DNA from: Glebionis coronaria
Taxonomy: Eukaryota; Streptophyta; Magnoliopsida; Asterales; Asteraceae
Reading direction: 5' to 3'
Assembly (NCBI GenBank): GCA_025667525.1
Contig: CM046875.1
Span: 287,822,140 to 287,886,139, forward strand
Length of the DNA: 64,000 bases
Positions 36,609 to 47,258 of this stretch are shown piece after piece. Under the pieces are notes generated by a model that had not been told where the DNA came from, searched no databases, and saw only the letters and a program-made list of their open reading frames with translations. The position numbers and the translations under genes are program-made. Position 1 is the stretch's first letter. Each line of letters starts with the position of its first letter.

Positions 36609-37336
36609 CTCTTCTCGGGTCTCTCTGCTTCCCTGAACTCTTCTCTTTCCTGCAGCATCTCCAGCTTATGTGCTGCATCGGCCACTTGTGCCACCGTGTT
36701 GAACGTAGCACACACCAAGTTGTTTGCGACCAATGTACGAAGAGCCCACCGGAAGTGGTATGCTTGCTCTTCGGGAGTACCTGCTACTGCACCAAGAAAA
36801 CCAGCTAGACGAAGAAAATGCTGCATGAACTCGTTGTTGTTCTCTCCAGCTCTTTGTCTGATTCCATGGTACTCTCTCTTCAGCTTGTCTTGCTCATCCT
36901 TGGGAAAGAAATGTCCCATCACCAAATCCCTGAACTGAGCCCAAGTCAAACCAGCCACCCAATTATCACCTTCCTCAGACTGTTTCAGTGCCTTCCACCA
37001 TGATAGCACATCACCTTCGAACCGGTAACAGGCAAACCTCGACTTGAAGACGGGGTCATAGCCCATTGCATCGAAGATCTTCTCAATGTGAGCCAACCAG
37101 CTTTCAGCTTCACTGGGGATATCTGTTTTCTCGAAGGATCGAGGGCGTACCTTGTTGAATCTCTCCAGCCATGTGACCAGTGTTGCTGGAGGAGGAGGAG
37201 GAGATACTGGGTGTTGCTGCTGATTGTTGGCAGCCTGCACCTCAGCCCTGATTTCGTTCCTCAGCTGAGGAAGCATAGCTTGCATTGCAGCTTGGACTGC
37301 TGCATTGAGTTGTTCCTGCTCGCGTGTGAGAACCAT

Positions 37337-37541
37337 ATGACAGTATAACATAAAAATATATGATTAACTGATCAAAACATAAACTATATACATGAAAAAA
37401 ACTTATACCAATAAATCATGAGAAAAAAAATTACGCAAGAAAACTAGTACATGAATGCGTGATGCATTTTTATGAAAACTTTTATATGCGCGAGAGTGAA
37501 CGCCTATGGTCACTTCACTCAAAACAAAAGACATGGCGAGG
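37337..37541 (-). other. leader of element B between gag and insertion E
   Basis: AT-rich, no coding region. It continues at 49027 once E is removed. Confidence 0.7.
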
Positions 37542-37978
37542 GGACGTAATAAGTGTGAAAACACTTATCCTTTTACCACTTATTTCCAATAATAACAAGA
37601 CCAAAACGTGTGATTTATGTCGTAAAAGTCAGAATTATGCGTGGTTTGTGTTTTTATTGTGTTTTAGGACCAAAATATGAAAAAAGGAAGAAAACACGGG
37701 TTTTCACAGGCTTTTATCGAAGAAAACGGGAAAAGACGAAGTCAAAAGATCAAGAGTGCAAAAAGAACGAAAGTCCAAGGCCTATTCTGAAGATTTATCG
37801 AAGAAAAAGTCTAAAGACGGAAGTTTAACGAAGTCGAAGAACTTAAGTCTAATAGAAGAAGAAAATTAAAAGACAAGTTCAAATCCCGAGACGACAAAGA
37901 CAAAGAATTAAAGTCGAGTCGAGAAAACGTGAAGAAAACAAGAAAGAAGATGCAACACATGCACTCCTTCCACCTTCC

Positions 37979-38011
37979 CTATAAATACCCTCCTAATAGT
38001 CATTAGGAGGG
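37979..38011 (+). promoter_or_regulatory. core promoter of LTR E: TATA box plus hairpin
   Basis: CTATAAATA is followed by CCCTCCTAAT, loop AGTC and ATTAGGAGGG. Second copy at 47691-47723. Confidence 0.75.
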
Positions 38012-38579
38012 TGGTTAGATAGTTTTAGCTAGTTTTTCACTTTTTCATTTTTCTTTCTAGTTTTAGAGAGAGAAAGTCTTAAACTTTCTCTCACTAAGTT
38101 TCATCTTTTTCTTCTAATCTTTCAAGATTAAACACTTTTGTATTGCTTATTTCATTAATCAAAGTTCTATTTTAAGCTTTTAATCCTTATTCTCATTCTA
38201 CTTTTCTTTGATTTTAGATTAATCTTGGTGCGATTATCATATGATCCGTGTTGTTCTAATTGATTTCGTGCTTAAAAAGTTAATCTTTTGATCATTTCAT
38301 AAGTTTTCATTTGATTAAGCTTTAAGACTTTTGTGCTTATTGGCTTATTTTTATGATTAGCTTATTTGTTTATAAAAGTTTTCCTTAAAAAGTTCATGTT
38401 TTTATTGTTTGATCCAAAAAGTTAGTTTATTTTCGGGTTGAATAAGTTGATTCAAGTGCTTATTCGATCCGGTTTAGTGATTGATTCGATTTAGTTTGGT
38501 GATAAGCTTATTACATAGCTTATTTGGTTTGTTAAGTTTTGGATATTAGCTTATTAAATTTAGATTATTATCTAGCTTA

Positions 38580-39000
38580 ACCGAATCCCTTAGATTTCGG
38601 AAAGGGTGATAAACCCCTTTCCGATTGGTGTCTTTCCGAGCAGCCAGCCTCCCCTTTTCCGATTGACCAATCGGAAAAGGGTTTGTAGATTTCGACGGTA
38701 TCCCACCTTAATATTCCGATTGGAGTGTTTCTGAACTTTCCGATTGATTATCTTGCTTGTTATTCCGATCTAGCCCTTTGTTGGATATTCCGATAGGTGT
38801 AAGTTTGTTATTCCGATTGGCAGTCTTGCTCCTTATTCCGATTGCTCCCTACTCCAATTTTCCGATCAGTGTGGTGCATTATATTCCGATTGCATTCTAC
38901 CCCCCATATTCCGACCACCAGATCGGAATACACTCCGATCTGGGTTTGTTTTTGCTTATTTCGATTGAGTTGTTTTGGTGTATTCCGATCTTACTTTCTT
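38580..39000 (+). repeat. TTCCGA motif array in LTR E
   Basis: ATTCCGATTGG and variants recur about 15-18 times. Related to but distinct from the array of LTR D, where TTCCGAC variants dominate. Confidence 0.75.
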
Positions 39001-39316
39001 TTAGTACTTTTCAACTAAGTTCTTATTTTTAGAGAGTTTTTCCAAGTGTTAGTTTTATTTAGTGTGCTAGTACTTTTCCATTGTTACCTTTAAGTTTCCA
39101 AGCTTTTATTTTTACTCGTCATTTTAGTATTAATCTTTTAACTTCCACTTTACTCAACGACACTTTAATCTCTTGCTATTAGTTTAAAATAAACAATCAA
39201 CCAAACCATTCTCTTGATTCACCAAAAGACGATTGAGTCGCACTTAAGACCGGTTCTCAATTCGAAAAGACTTGGGACTACGAATCTTGATACTAGGGGT
39301 AAAACCAAGTATTAAA

Positions 39317-39331
39317 TGGCGCCGCTGCCGG
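39317..39331 (+). promoter_or_regulatory. primer binding site of element E (tRNA-Asp-like)
   Basis: TGGCGCCGCTGCCGG, two nt after the LTR, identical to that of D. Confidence 0.87.
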
Positions 39332-39567
39332 CTCTTTTCGTTACGATAAACGGTTTCTAGCGAGAGACACATTGAATTTTGGGATCCGTTCTTTGAACGT
39401 TATTTTCCTTGCTTTAAAAATTTTTCAAAAATCCAAAAAAAAAATATAAAACTTTTCAAAAATACAAAAACATTAAAAAATCATATAAAAGCAATTCTTT
39501 TCAAAAGGTTTGCACCAAAAATATTATATAGATATTTTCTTTGTGTATATTTTTCTTCTGCAGGTGT

Positions 39568-42102
39568 ATGCGTACTAGATCTTCGAACTATTCTGAGCCC
39601 GAGACTCGTGAAGATTTAGATATGGCTGGTGTTAATAACAACAATAATCACCCACCTCAACCCAATTTGAATAATAACACCAACAACAACAACAACAATG
39701 TCCACCTACCTGATTTACGGACAATGGAGGAATTGTGTCAACCCACCATGAACGGACGCGGAGGCCCGATTGCGCCAATGCACGTCACGGCTCAGGAGTT
39801 TTCGTTGAAGCATCACATGATCCAGCAAGTGCAAACGAACCCATTTCGTGGAATTCCGGATGATGATGCCAACAAACACCTCGACAAATTCATTACCATT
39901 ACCCAAAGCATGAAGTGCTCCGGTGTTTCTATGGATGACCTTCGCCTCCAACTCTTTCCCCACTCGCTTTCTCACCATGCCGAAAAATGGTTTGACCTTC
40001 TTCCTAAGAATTCTATTCATACGTGGAATGACATGACTCAACGCTTTTTATCGCGCTACTTTCCCCCATCCATGGTCACAAGCCTTCGTAACCAAACCAG
40101 TGGATTCATGCAAGAGAATGATGAATCGATTTTTGATGCTTGGGAACGGTACAATGATTTGATCGACCGCTGTCCTAATCACAATATGCTCCCCGTCACT
40201 CTCATTGATACCTTCTACAATGGTCTCACCTTTCATGATCGTGACACGATCAATGCCGCCGCCGGTGGTACTTTTATGAAAAGGAGACCAGAGGAGTGTC
40301 GAGAGTTGATCGAAAACATGACTACTCACCACAAGAATTGGGATTCATCCGCATCCTCAAAATCTAACTCGAGAGTCAATGTTTCTTCTACTACCTCCAA
40401 TCCTGAAATGACTGAAATTTCTCGACAACTCGCTGAAATGAACAAGAATTTCATGGCCATGGCCACAAACCACTTTCAACAAGCTAAAGCCGTTGCTATT
40501 TCTTGTGACACATGTGGTGGTCCTCATTCTTACAATGATTGTCCTTCCACTCAAGGCAATTATTCTGAAAACGTTAACGCAGCTTACGGCACTTATCCCA
40601 CGGGAGGCTATCAAGCCCGCCCTCAAGGAGACCGTGGCTTGCTAAGTTATCGTTCCAACAATTATCTTGCTCCTCCCGGTTTCCCTCCTCAGAACCAAAA
40701 CCAACAACAAAGCTATAACCGAAACAACCAATCCCAACCTCGTGCTCAAAATCAATATCAATCCCAAAGAAACCCATACCCAACTCAAGGAAATTCTCAA
40801 GCTTACCAAGCTCCACCTCTCAATCAACCGATGGCAGTAAACCAAGACGTCGAGACGTTCATGAAGACTAATCGCGAGATGGTGACGAATCTTCAAAGTC
40901 AAGTCATCAACTTGAAGGGTGAAATGGCAAAACAAGGGAACGATATTCGAGCCGAGCTAAGGAATGACATGGCCAAACACAGCAATGAAATCAATGCAAA
41001 CATGCAAAACTCTTTTAATAATCAAGTTGTTCACCTTCGTGATATGATTGGTTCGCTCATCCAAGATAATCAACCCTCTTCTTCGGGTACTCTTCCGAGT
41101 AATACCATTGTGAATCCAAGAGGGGAGATGAAAGCAATCACCACTCGTAGTGGAAAAGGTTATATGGAACCCGAGCTTCCTACACCTCCACCGGTGATTG
41201 TGAACAAGGAAAAAGAGCAACTTTCCTCACCTCCTTCACCTTCTACCCCCATTTCCCCACCACCCGTGGTTGTGAGTGATCCTATTCCCTTAAAGCCTTC
41301 TTCTTCATCCAATATACCTTATCCTTTAAGGTTGAGGAAAGATAAGCAAAAGAGCAAGGATGATATTCAGGTTTCAAACTTTCTAAAAATGTTTAAACAA
41401 TTGAATTTTAACATCTCCTTTGCCGAGGCTCTCGCTCACATGCCCAAATACGCTAAGATGTTTAAAGATCTTCTAAGTGATAAAGAAAAGCTTCTTGACA
41501 TTGCTCAGACCCAACTTAATGAGAACTGCTCCGCAGTGCTCTTAAGGAAATTGCCCACCAAACTTGGTGATCCGGGTCGCTTCTTGATTCCTTGCAACTT
41601 CCCGGGAGTAGAGAATTGCATGGCCCTAGCCGATCTAGGTGCCAGTATAAACTTAATGCCTTTAAGTGTTTGGAAGCAATTATCTCTCCCCGAGCTAGTC
41701 CCCACCAAAATGACTTTGGAATTAGCCAACCGTACGGTTGCTTATCCAGTGGGGATAGCCGAAGATGTCTTTGTTGGCTTTGACAAATTCACCTTCCCGG
41801 CGGATTTTGTTGTCGTTGACTACGAGATGGATCCCCGTGTTCCATTGATCGTTGGACGTCCATTCCTGAGGACCGGTCGCACTCTCATTGATGTAGCCGC
41901 GGGCGAAATAATCATGAGAGTTGGTGACGATAAAATTGTCTTCAACATGGTAAGATTTCTAAGCAACCTTATTCATATGAGAGTGTTAATGCTATTGATT
42001 TTCTCGATGAGGCTTGTGAAGAACATTTTCATGATGCTTGCAAAAGTACTCTCTCTTCTCTACCCAATGTTGAGACCGTTGCCTCAATTGCTCCAGCATT
42101 GA
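39568..42102 (+). CDS. element E gag-protease reading frame
   Basis: The start is set at ATG 39568 ([15 protein letters not shown]): upstream codons contain no ATG and a splice-acceptor-like TTTTCTTCTGCAG ends just before it. Order: Asn-rich leader; capsid region ([47 protein letters not shown]); zinc knuckle [13 protein letters not shown]; Gln/Asn/Pro-rich linker; coiled-coil-like stretch; conserved [20 protein letters not shown]; aspartic protease with [10 protein letters not shown] (Asp codon at 41632) and [17 protein letters not shown]. One G is missing near 41949 compared with D, so the last roughly 150 nt before 42102 are out of frame. Gag forms the particle and protease matures the polyprotein. 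Confidence 0.9.
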   Translation: MRTRSSNYSEPETREDLDMAGVNNNNNHPPQPNLNNNTNNNNNNVHLPDLRTMEELCQPTMNGRGGPIAPMHVTAQEFSLKHHMIQQVQTNPFRGIPDDDANKHLDKFITITQSMKCSGVSMDDLRLQLFPHSLSHHAEKWFDLLPKNSIHTWNDMTQRFLSRYFPPSMVTSLRNQTSGFMQENDESIFDAWERYNDLIDRCPNHNMLPVTLIDTFYNGLTFHDRDTINAAAGGTFMKRRPEECRELIENMTTHHKNWDSSASSKSNSRVNVSSTTSNPEMTEISRQLAEMNKNFMAMATNHFQQAKAVAISCDTCGGPHSYNDCPSTQGNYSENVNAAYGTYPTGGYQARPQGDRGLLSYRSNNYLAPPGFPPQNQNQQQSYNRNNQSQPRAQNQYQSQRNPYPTQGNSQAYQAPPLNQPMAVNQDVETFMKTNREMVTNLQSQVINLKGEMAKQGNDIRAELRNDMAKHSNEINANMQNSFNNQVVHLRDMIGSLIQDNQPSSSGTLPSNTIVNPRGEMKAITTRSGKGYMEPELPTPPPVIVNKEKEQLSSPPSPSTPISPPPVVVSDPIPLKPSSSSNIPYPLRLRKDKQKSKDDIQVSNFLKMFKQLNFNISFAEALAHMPKYAKMFKDLLSDKEKLLDIAQTQLNENCSAVLLRKLPTKLGDPGRFLIPCNFPGVENCMALADLGASINLMPLSVWKQLSLPELVPTKMTLELANRTVAYPVGIAEDVFVGFDKFTFPADFVVVDYEMDPRVPLIVGRPFLRTGRTLIDVAAGEIIMRVGDDKIVFNMVRFLSNLIHMRVLMLLIFSMRLVKNIFMMLAKVLSLLYPMLRPLPQLLQH

Positions 42103-45100
42103 CTCCTTTTGGAGAAAGTGACTTGGATGATTTCGAAGCTAGCTTGGGTCCTCTCGATATTAAGTATGATAATTTTTCCACCAATTGGGATGAAGACATT
42201 CGTACTATTGAGAGACTTCTCAATGAGGACCCGTTGTCTCCTCCTTCTCCTAAAGAGGTGATTAATGACGATCCATCGTTAGTTTCACCATCTATTGAGG
42301 ATCCTCCCACTCTCGAGCTTAAGGACCTACCTCCTCATCTTGAGTACGTTTTCCTGGAAGACAACGAGAAGTTACCGGTCATCATCGCAAAGGATCTGAA
42401 AGAAGACGAAAAAACCCGACTTGTCGCTGTATTGACGAAGCATAAAAGAGCTATCGCTTGGAAAATCTCCGACATCCGTGGAATTGATCCTCATTTCTGC
42501 ACACATAAAATTCTCATGGAAGACGACTTTAAGCCCACAATTCAAAGCCAACGAAGGGTGAATCCTAAAATCCATGAAGTCATAAAAAAAGAGGTTATCA
42601 AACTTCTTGATGCGGGTATGATTTACCCTATTTCGGATTCACTATGGGTTAGTCCAGTCCATTGTGTGCCTAAGAAAGGCGGTATCACCGTTGTGCCCAA
42701 TGCCAACAACGAGTTGATTCCTACCCGTCTCGTTACTGGGTGGAGAGTTTGTATAGACTACCGCAAACTCAATGATGCCACGAGAAAGGATCATTTCCCT
42801 CTACCTTTTATGGACCAAATGCTTGAACGTTTAGCGGGTAATGAATATTACTGCTTTCTTGATGGTTTCTCGGGTTATTTCCATATACCCATCGATCCCC
42901 AAGATCAAGAGAAGACAACATTCACTTGTCCCTATGGCACATTTGCTTATAAACGAATGCCTTTTGGCTTATGCAATGCCCCTGGGACATTCCAAAGGTG
43001 CACGTTGGCTATCTTCCATGACATGGTTGAGCAAACCATGGAAGTCTTCATGGATGATTTCTCGGTCTTTGGGGATTCCTTCTCTTCTTGCCTTGCCAAT
43101 TTGGAACGTATGCTTAAGCGGTGCGAAGACACTCGCCTTGTTCTGAATTGGGAAAAATGCCATTTTATGGTAAAAGAAGGCATTGTGCTAGGACACAAAA
43201 TCTCTAAAGCCGGTCTTGAAGTCGACCGTGCTAAAGTAGATGTCATAGCCAAATTACCTCCACCTTCAACCGTGAAGGGTGTGAGAAGTTTTTTGGGTCA
43301 TGCGGGCTTCTATCGTCGATTCATTCAGGATTTCTCTAAAATCGCTCGCCTGATGACCCACCTCTTGGAAAAAGATACTCCTTTTATCTTTTCTAAAGAG
43401 TGTATCGAAGCCTTCAATCTTCTTAAGGATAAGCTAACTAAGGCACCGGTCTTGGTTACCCCTAATTGGGAGATGCCTTTTGAATTGATGTGCGATGCTA
43501 GCGACTTTGCTATTGGTGCGGTTTTGGGCCAAAGAGTGAATAAACACTTCCAACCAATCCACTATGCTAGCAAAACAATGACGGGGGCTCAATTGCATTA
43601 TACGACAACCGAAAAAGAGCTTTTAGCTGTTGTCTATGCTTTTGAGAAATTTCGCCCTTATCTTGTTTTATCTCCCACCATCGTATACACGGACCATTCC
43701 GCGTTGAAGTACTTGATGACTAAGCATGATTCTAAGCCAAGACTTCTTCGCTGGGTTTTACTCCTTCAAGAATTCAACATTGAAATTCGTGACAAGAAGG
43801 GAGCCGAAAACCTGGTCGCGGATCATCTGAGCAGACTTGAGGATCCATATCAAGGGGATCATCCGAACAAAGAGATCAATGACTCTTTCCCCCTTGAGAC
43901 CTTAATGTCTATAAATCTCAATCTTGATGACACCCCGTGGTTTGCGGACATTGCAAACTACTTAGCGGGTGGTATTCTCATCCAAGGGTTAACATCCCAA
44001 CAAAAGAAGAAGTTCTTGAATGATGTTAAGACTTACTTTTGGGATGACCCTTTTCTATTCAAACAATATGCTGATCTGATCATTCGTCGATGTGTTGACG
44101 GACCGGCAGCTTTTGACATCCTCCAAGCTTGCCACAAAGGACCTACCGGTGGTCACTTTGGTCCCAACTACACCGCTAAGAAAGTGTTTGATTCTGGATT
44201 CTATTGGCCTACCATTTATCGTGACGCTCACGAAATGGTTAAGCATTGTGATGCTTGCCAACGCCAAGGCAAGATCACACACAAGGATGAGATGCCTCAA
44301 AATTTCATACAGGAATGTGAAATCTTTGATTTATGGGGCATCGACTTTATGGGGCCATTTCCATCCTCCAAAGGGAACAAGTACATCCTCGTCGCCGTCG
44401 ACTACGTTTCTAAATGGGTTGAAGCTAAGGCTCTTCCTACGAATGACGCGAGGGTGGTTGTGAACTTTTTGAAGAAGCTTTTCGCTCGATTTGGCGTTCC
44501 TCGTGCTATTATCAGTGACCGCAAGACTCATTTTTGCAATGATCAGTTTGCAAGAGTCATGGCTAAGTATGGTGTTAATCACCGTCTTTCCACCGCCTAT
44601 CATCCCCAAACCAATGGGCAAGCCGAGATATCCAACCGTGGATTGAAGCGAATTTTGGAGCGTACTGTGGGAGAGCATCGCGCCGCGTGGGCCGATAAGT
44701 TAGATGATGCTCTGTGGGCTTTCCGTACTGCTTACAAGACACCGATCGGTTGTACACCTTATCGTCTTGTGTACGGGAAAGCCTGCCACCTCCCAATCGA
44801 GCTGGAACATAAGGCGCACTGGGCCTTGAAGTGGGCTAACTTCGACATCAACAAAGCCGATGATCATCGCAAGATTCAACTCAACGAGCTAAATGAACTG
44901 AGGAATGAAGCCTATGAGAACTCGCTGATCTACAAGGAGAAGACCAAGATCATTCATGACGCTAAAATCAAGAACCGAGAGTTCCACGTTGGTGATCAAG
45001 TCTTACTCTTTAACTCTCGGTTGAAGATCTTCTCTGGCAAGTTGAAGAGCCGCTGGTCTGGTCCATTCACCGTCGCCAACGTCTTTCCTTATGGGACCAT

Positions 45101-45221
45101 TGAGCTTTCTCAGCCAAATGGGCCCAACTTCAAGGTGAATGGCCAGCGTCTGAAGCTGTACTTTGGTGAGGACATCTCTCAGGAGATGATTCCATCCCTC
45201 ACCACGTTTCCCATAAACTAA
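42099..45221 (+). CDS. element E pol: reverse transcriptase, RNase H, integrase
   Basis: 1040 codons, uninterrupted; the first codon is a TTG and merely marks where the open frame was cut. The frame is open from about 41951, so pol was translationally fused to gag. [55 protein letters not shown] and catalytic VFMDDF. RNase [38 protein letters not shown] (Asp, Glu, Asp). Integrase: [10 protein letters not shown] ... [10 protein letters not shown] zinc region, [38 protein letters not shown] (DDE) and C-terminal [25 protein letters not shown]. All catalytic residues appear present. No chromodomain, unlike A/B. Confidence 0.93.
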   Translation: MTPFGESDLDDFEASLGPLDIKYDNFSTNWDEDIRTIERLLNEDPLSPPSPKEVINDDPSLVSPSIEDPPTLELKDLPPHLEYVFLEDNEKLPVIIAKDLKEDEKTRLVAVLTKHKRAIAWKISDIRGIDPHFCTHKILMEDDFKPTIQSQRRVNPKIHEVIKKEVIKLLDAGMIYPISDSLWVSPVHCVPKKGGITVVPNANNELIPTRLVTGWRVCIDYRKLNDATRKDHFPLPFMDQMLERLAGNEYYCFLDGFSGYFHIPIDPQDQEKTTFTCPYGTFAYKRMPFGLCNAPGTFQRCTLAIFHDMVEQTMEVFMDDFSVFGDSFSSCLANLERMLKRCEDTRLVLNWEKCHFMVKEGIVLGHKISKAGLEVDRAKVDVIAKLPPPSTVKGVRSFLGHAGFYRRFIQDFSKIARLMTHLLEKDTPFIFSKECIEAFNLLKDKLTKAPVLVTPNWEMPFELMCDASDFAIGAVLGQRVNKHFQPIHYASKTMTGAQLHYTTTEKELLAVVYAFEKFRPYLVLSPTIVYTDHSALKYLMTKHDSKPRLLRWVLLLQEFNIEIRDKKGAENLVADHLSRLEDPYQGDHPNKEINDSFPLETLMSINLNLDDTPWFADIANYLAGGILIQGLTSQQKKKFLNDVKTYFWDDPFLFKQYADLIIRRCVDGPAAFDILQACHKGPTGGHFGPNYTAKKVFDSGFYWPTIYRDAHEMVKHCDACQRQGKITHKDEMPQNFIQECEIFDLWGIDFMGPFPSSKGNKYILVAVDYVSKWVEAKALPTNDARVVVNFLKKLFARFGVPRAIISDRKTHFCNDQFARVMAKYGVNHRLSTAYHPQTNGQAEISNRGLKRILERTVGEHRAAWADKLDDALWAFRTAYKTPIGCTPYRLVYGKACHLPIELEHKAHWALKWANFDINKADDHRKIQLNELNELRNEAYENSLIYKEKTKIIHDAKIKNREFHVGDQVLLFNSRLKIFSGKLKSRWSGPFTVANVFPYGTIELSQPNGPNFKVNGQRLKLYFGEDISQEMIPSLTTFPIN

Positions 45222-47258
45222 CTTTGGGTCGAGTCAGGCTCGTGACTCGGTGAACAAAAACAAGCGCTTCTCGGGAGGCAACCCGTGATCTATCCTTTAC
45301 TGCTTACATAATAAGTGTAGGGGGAGCCCCGCATATGTTTGTTGTCTTGTTTCTTGTGTTGTGCAGGGATTAAAGCTTCAACGATCCACCTTGATGACTT
45401 TTGACGAACCGTGATACCGTGTTCCCATCTTCCCGGTTCTATCCTAAACTCTTGTGATTCAATATTTCATATTTTATATGTTCACATTGAATTCACTTTA
45501 GTTGTCCCTTCCTTAGCAAGATTTAAACAAAGTGCACAATGTCCTAAGTGTAGGGGAGTTTACTCCCACATGCTTAAACATTGAGGACAATGTTTATCTC
45601 AAAGTGTAGGGGGACTTCTATCGAAGTAAGTGGTCTTTTCCATGAATTTGCCCTCATTTTAACCGGAAAATGTGATTTTTCGACATTTTTCAAAATTTTT
45701 AATCTATTTTGGCCTAGTTGTATGGTTGTATTTTCCTTTATTATGTTTAGTTTCTTTCCATTGCTAGAATAAATTTTCAAATAAGTGGTTTTAGATTTTT
45801 CTTAGTCGTGAACATTTTGACTCAACCCGAGTTTACTTACCTAAGTTTACTCTAGCTAGTATCCTTAACGTGTTTAAGTCAAGTTTTGCTAGGCTTTTAT
45901 ATAGGGAGCTATAAAACGCGAAAGTCTTAACTCTCACGGGTTAAGAACAAGAACTTTTCGCAAGTTCCTATAATTGATCCTAGAGAGTCGTTTATCAAGG
46001 GAACTTTAAAATGCGATTTCTAAAACTTGAAAAAGTCCAAGAATTTGCAAGATCCTATAGGCGACTCGAAAACCCAAAACTTTGATTTAATAGGCTAAGC
46101 ATCCACGAGTCTCATTCCTTGAGATTTTAAACTGTGGAGAGCGAGAGATGATAGAGTCAATTATAAGTTCGGTATTCTTTCGTGAATTTATGTGAGTTAA
46201 TTATAAGCCTATTCTCCCTCCACTTGTTAATAAATTTATCTGCAATAAATAAGGTTGTACGATTTAAAAGGTTACTTAGCTTCTAGCCCCAAATCGTTTA
46301 AAAGTTGCTCGGTACGGATTAAAGTTCATAGCCAAGGCATAACTTATTGAAGCGGGATGTGAAGATTGGCGAGTCCGAAAAGGCCCTAACAAGGCATGAG
46401 GGCTACATTTTGTTGCTAAAGATCCAAAAGTGATGTGAAGAATCATTTATCAAAAATCAATATGAAGGATCGAGACACACGACGAAAAGCAAGAACTCCC
46501 TAAAAGTCATGGAGAAGTCTATCCGAAAAGACCCTAACAAGGTATGAGGATAAATAGATCCAAGTCCTAAAAGGAGGCGGATCGTTGTATATCAAAGTCC
46601 AAAATAAAGATTGGAGAAAAATGAAGAAGTCGTGGTCCAAAGATGAAGTATCTCTCAAAACTTCAAGTGAAGAAATTCCTATTATGAAGAGAAGACCATT
46701 ATTTCAAGAACGTCTCTCAAAGATTCGAAGTATGAAGTCGCTGCCAAATATCGGTCCGAGAAAGGTCTCAAATCGTGAAGCGAGTTATGCCAAGATATGA
46801 ACTTTATGAGATCCCGAGAAGCAGTTTTAAAAGATTTGGTCCTTTAGCTAACTATTGATTAAATCGTTCACTTTATTTTCGGCCTAAATAACTATCGAAA
46901 TAAGTCAAACAATGCATCCTCGTTATCATTCAAGACAAAAATAAAATATAAGAGATACACCTAAGAATAAGGGAGTCTAAGTGAATAATTGGCCCACATG
47001 AGTTCTTGATAGTTTGCTAACTTATAATAACAATGATCTCGTTTTTAAGCTTGGTATGGGAAACGTGAAACTTGAGGATGATAAACGTTCATGGCCGCCA
47101 AAACCCAATGTAAGTTTTTAATTTCTTTAATTATTTCTATCTTTTATGTTTAGTATTTAATAAAGGCCAAGGTGGGTTATTAATGATGGAAAATGTAAAC
47201 CGTGCTTTAAAATTAATGCATTGCATGAGGGCATTGCAATGGTCAAGTGTAGGGGATT
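45222..47258 (+). other. 3-prime non-coding region of element E with serial PPT-like motifs
   Basis: AAGTGTAGGGG-type motifs at 45313-45326, 45545-45556, 45601-45613 and 47245-47256 (the last is the PPT). Athila elements often carry an env-like ORF here; none is seen. The sequence is strongly collinear with 30711-32773 of D. Confidence 0.75.

Larger units (their letters stand above)
35450..37336 (-). pseudogene. element B gag-protease gene with three intron-like intervals
   Basis: The first exon (37336-36609) starts MVLTREQEQLNAAVQ and holds the gag capsid domain (WLERFNKVRPRSFE, GDVLSWWKALKQ, TWAQFRDLVMGHFFPKDEQ). After the intervals at 36549-36608, 36338-36398 and 36184-36257 are removed the same frame runs through a Gln/Asn-rich linker, a Cys/His stretch CTTCNRRHPGPC, the CCHC knuckle CFKCGLPGHRMKDC and the aspartic protease VLFDTGATHSFIS ... 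MDWLSKHHATIDYH. Exon lengths of 728, 150 and 80 nt fit phases 2, 2 and 1 exactly. Gag packages the RNA and protease cuts the polyprotein. A TGA near 35447 ends this frame before RT. Confidence 0.85.
37547..39314 (+). repeat. 5-prime LTR of element E (1768 bp)
   Basis: Begins TAATAAGTGTG and ends AAGTATTA, so TAATA/TATTA forms a 5-bp inverted repeat without TG...CA ends. Contains the TATA-hairpin (37979-38011) and a TTCCGA array (about 38580-39000) with a strong inverted repeat CCCTTTTCCGATT/AATCGGAAAAGGG at 38652-38681. Confidence 0.92.

Noticed and set aside
41940..42110. Possible programmed frameshift between gag-protease and pol of E
   Set aside because: D is open in one frame across the same place and no slippery heptamer is seen; a 1-nt deletion explains it better.
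45222..47258. Possible env-like gene in the 3-prime region of E
   Set aside because: Longest frames are about 70 codons, with no signal peptide or membrane segment pattern and no matching frame in D.
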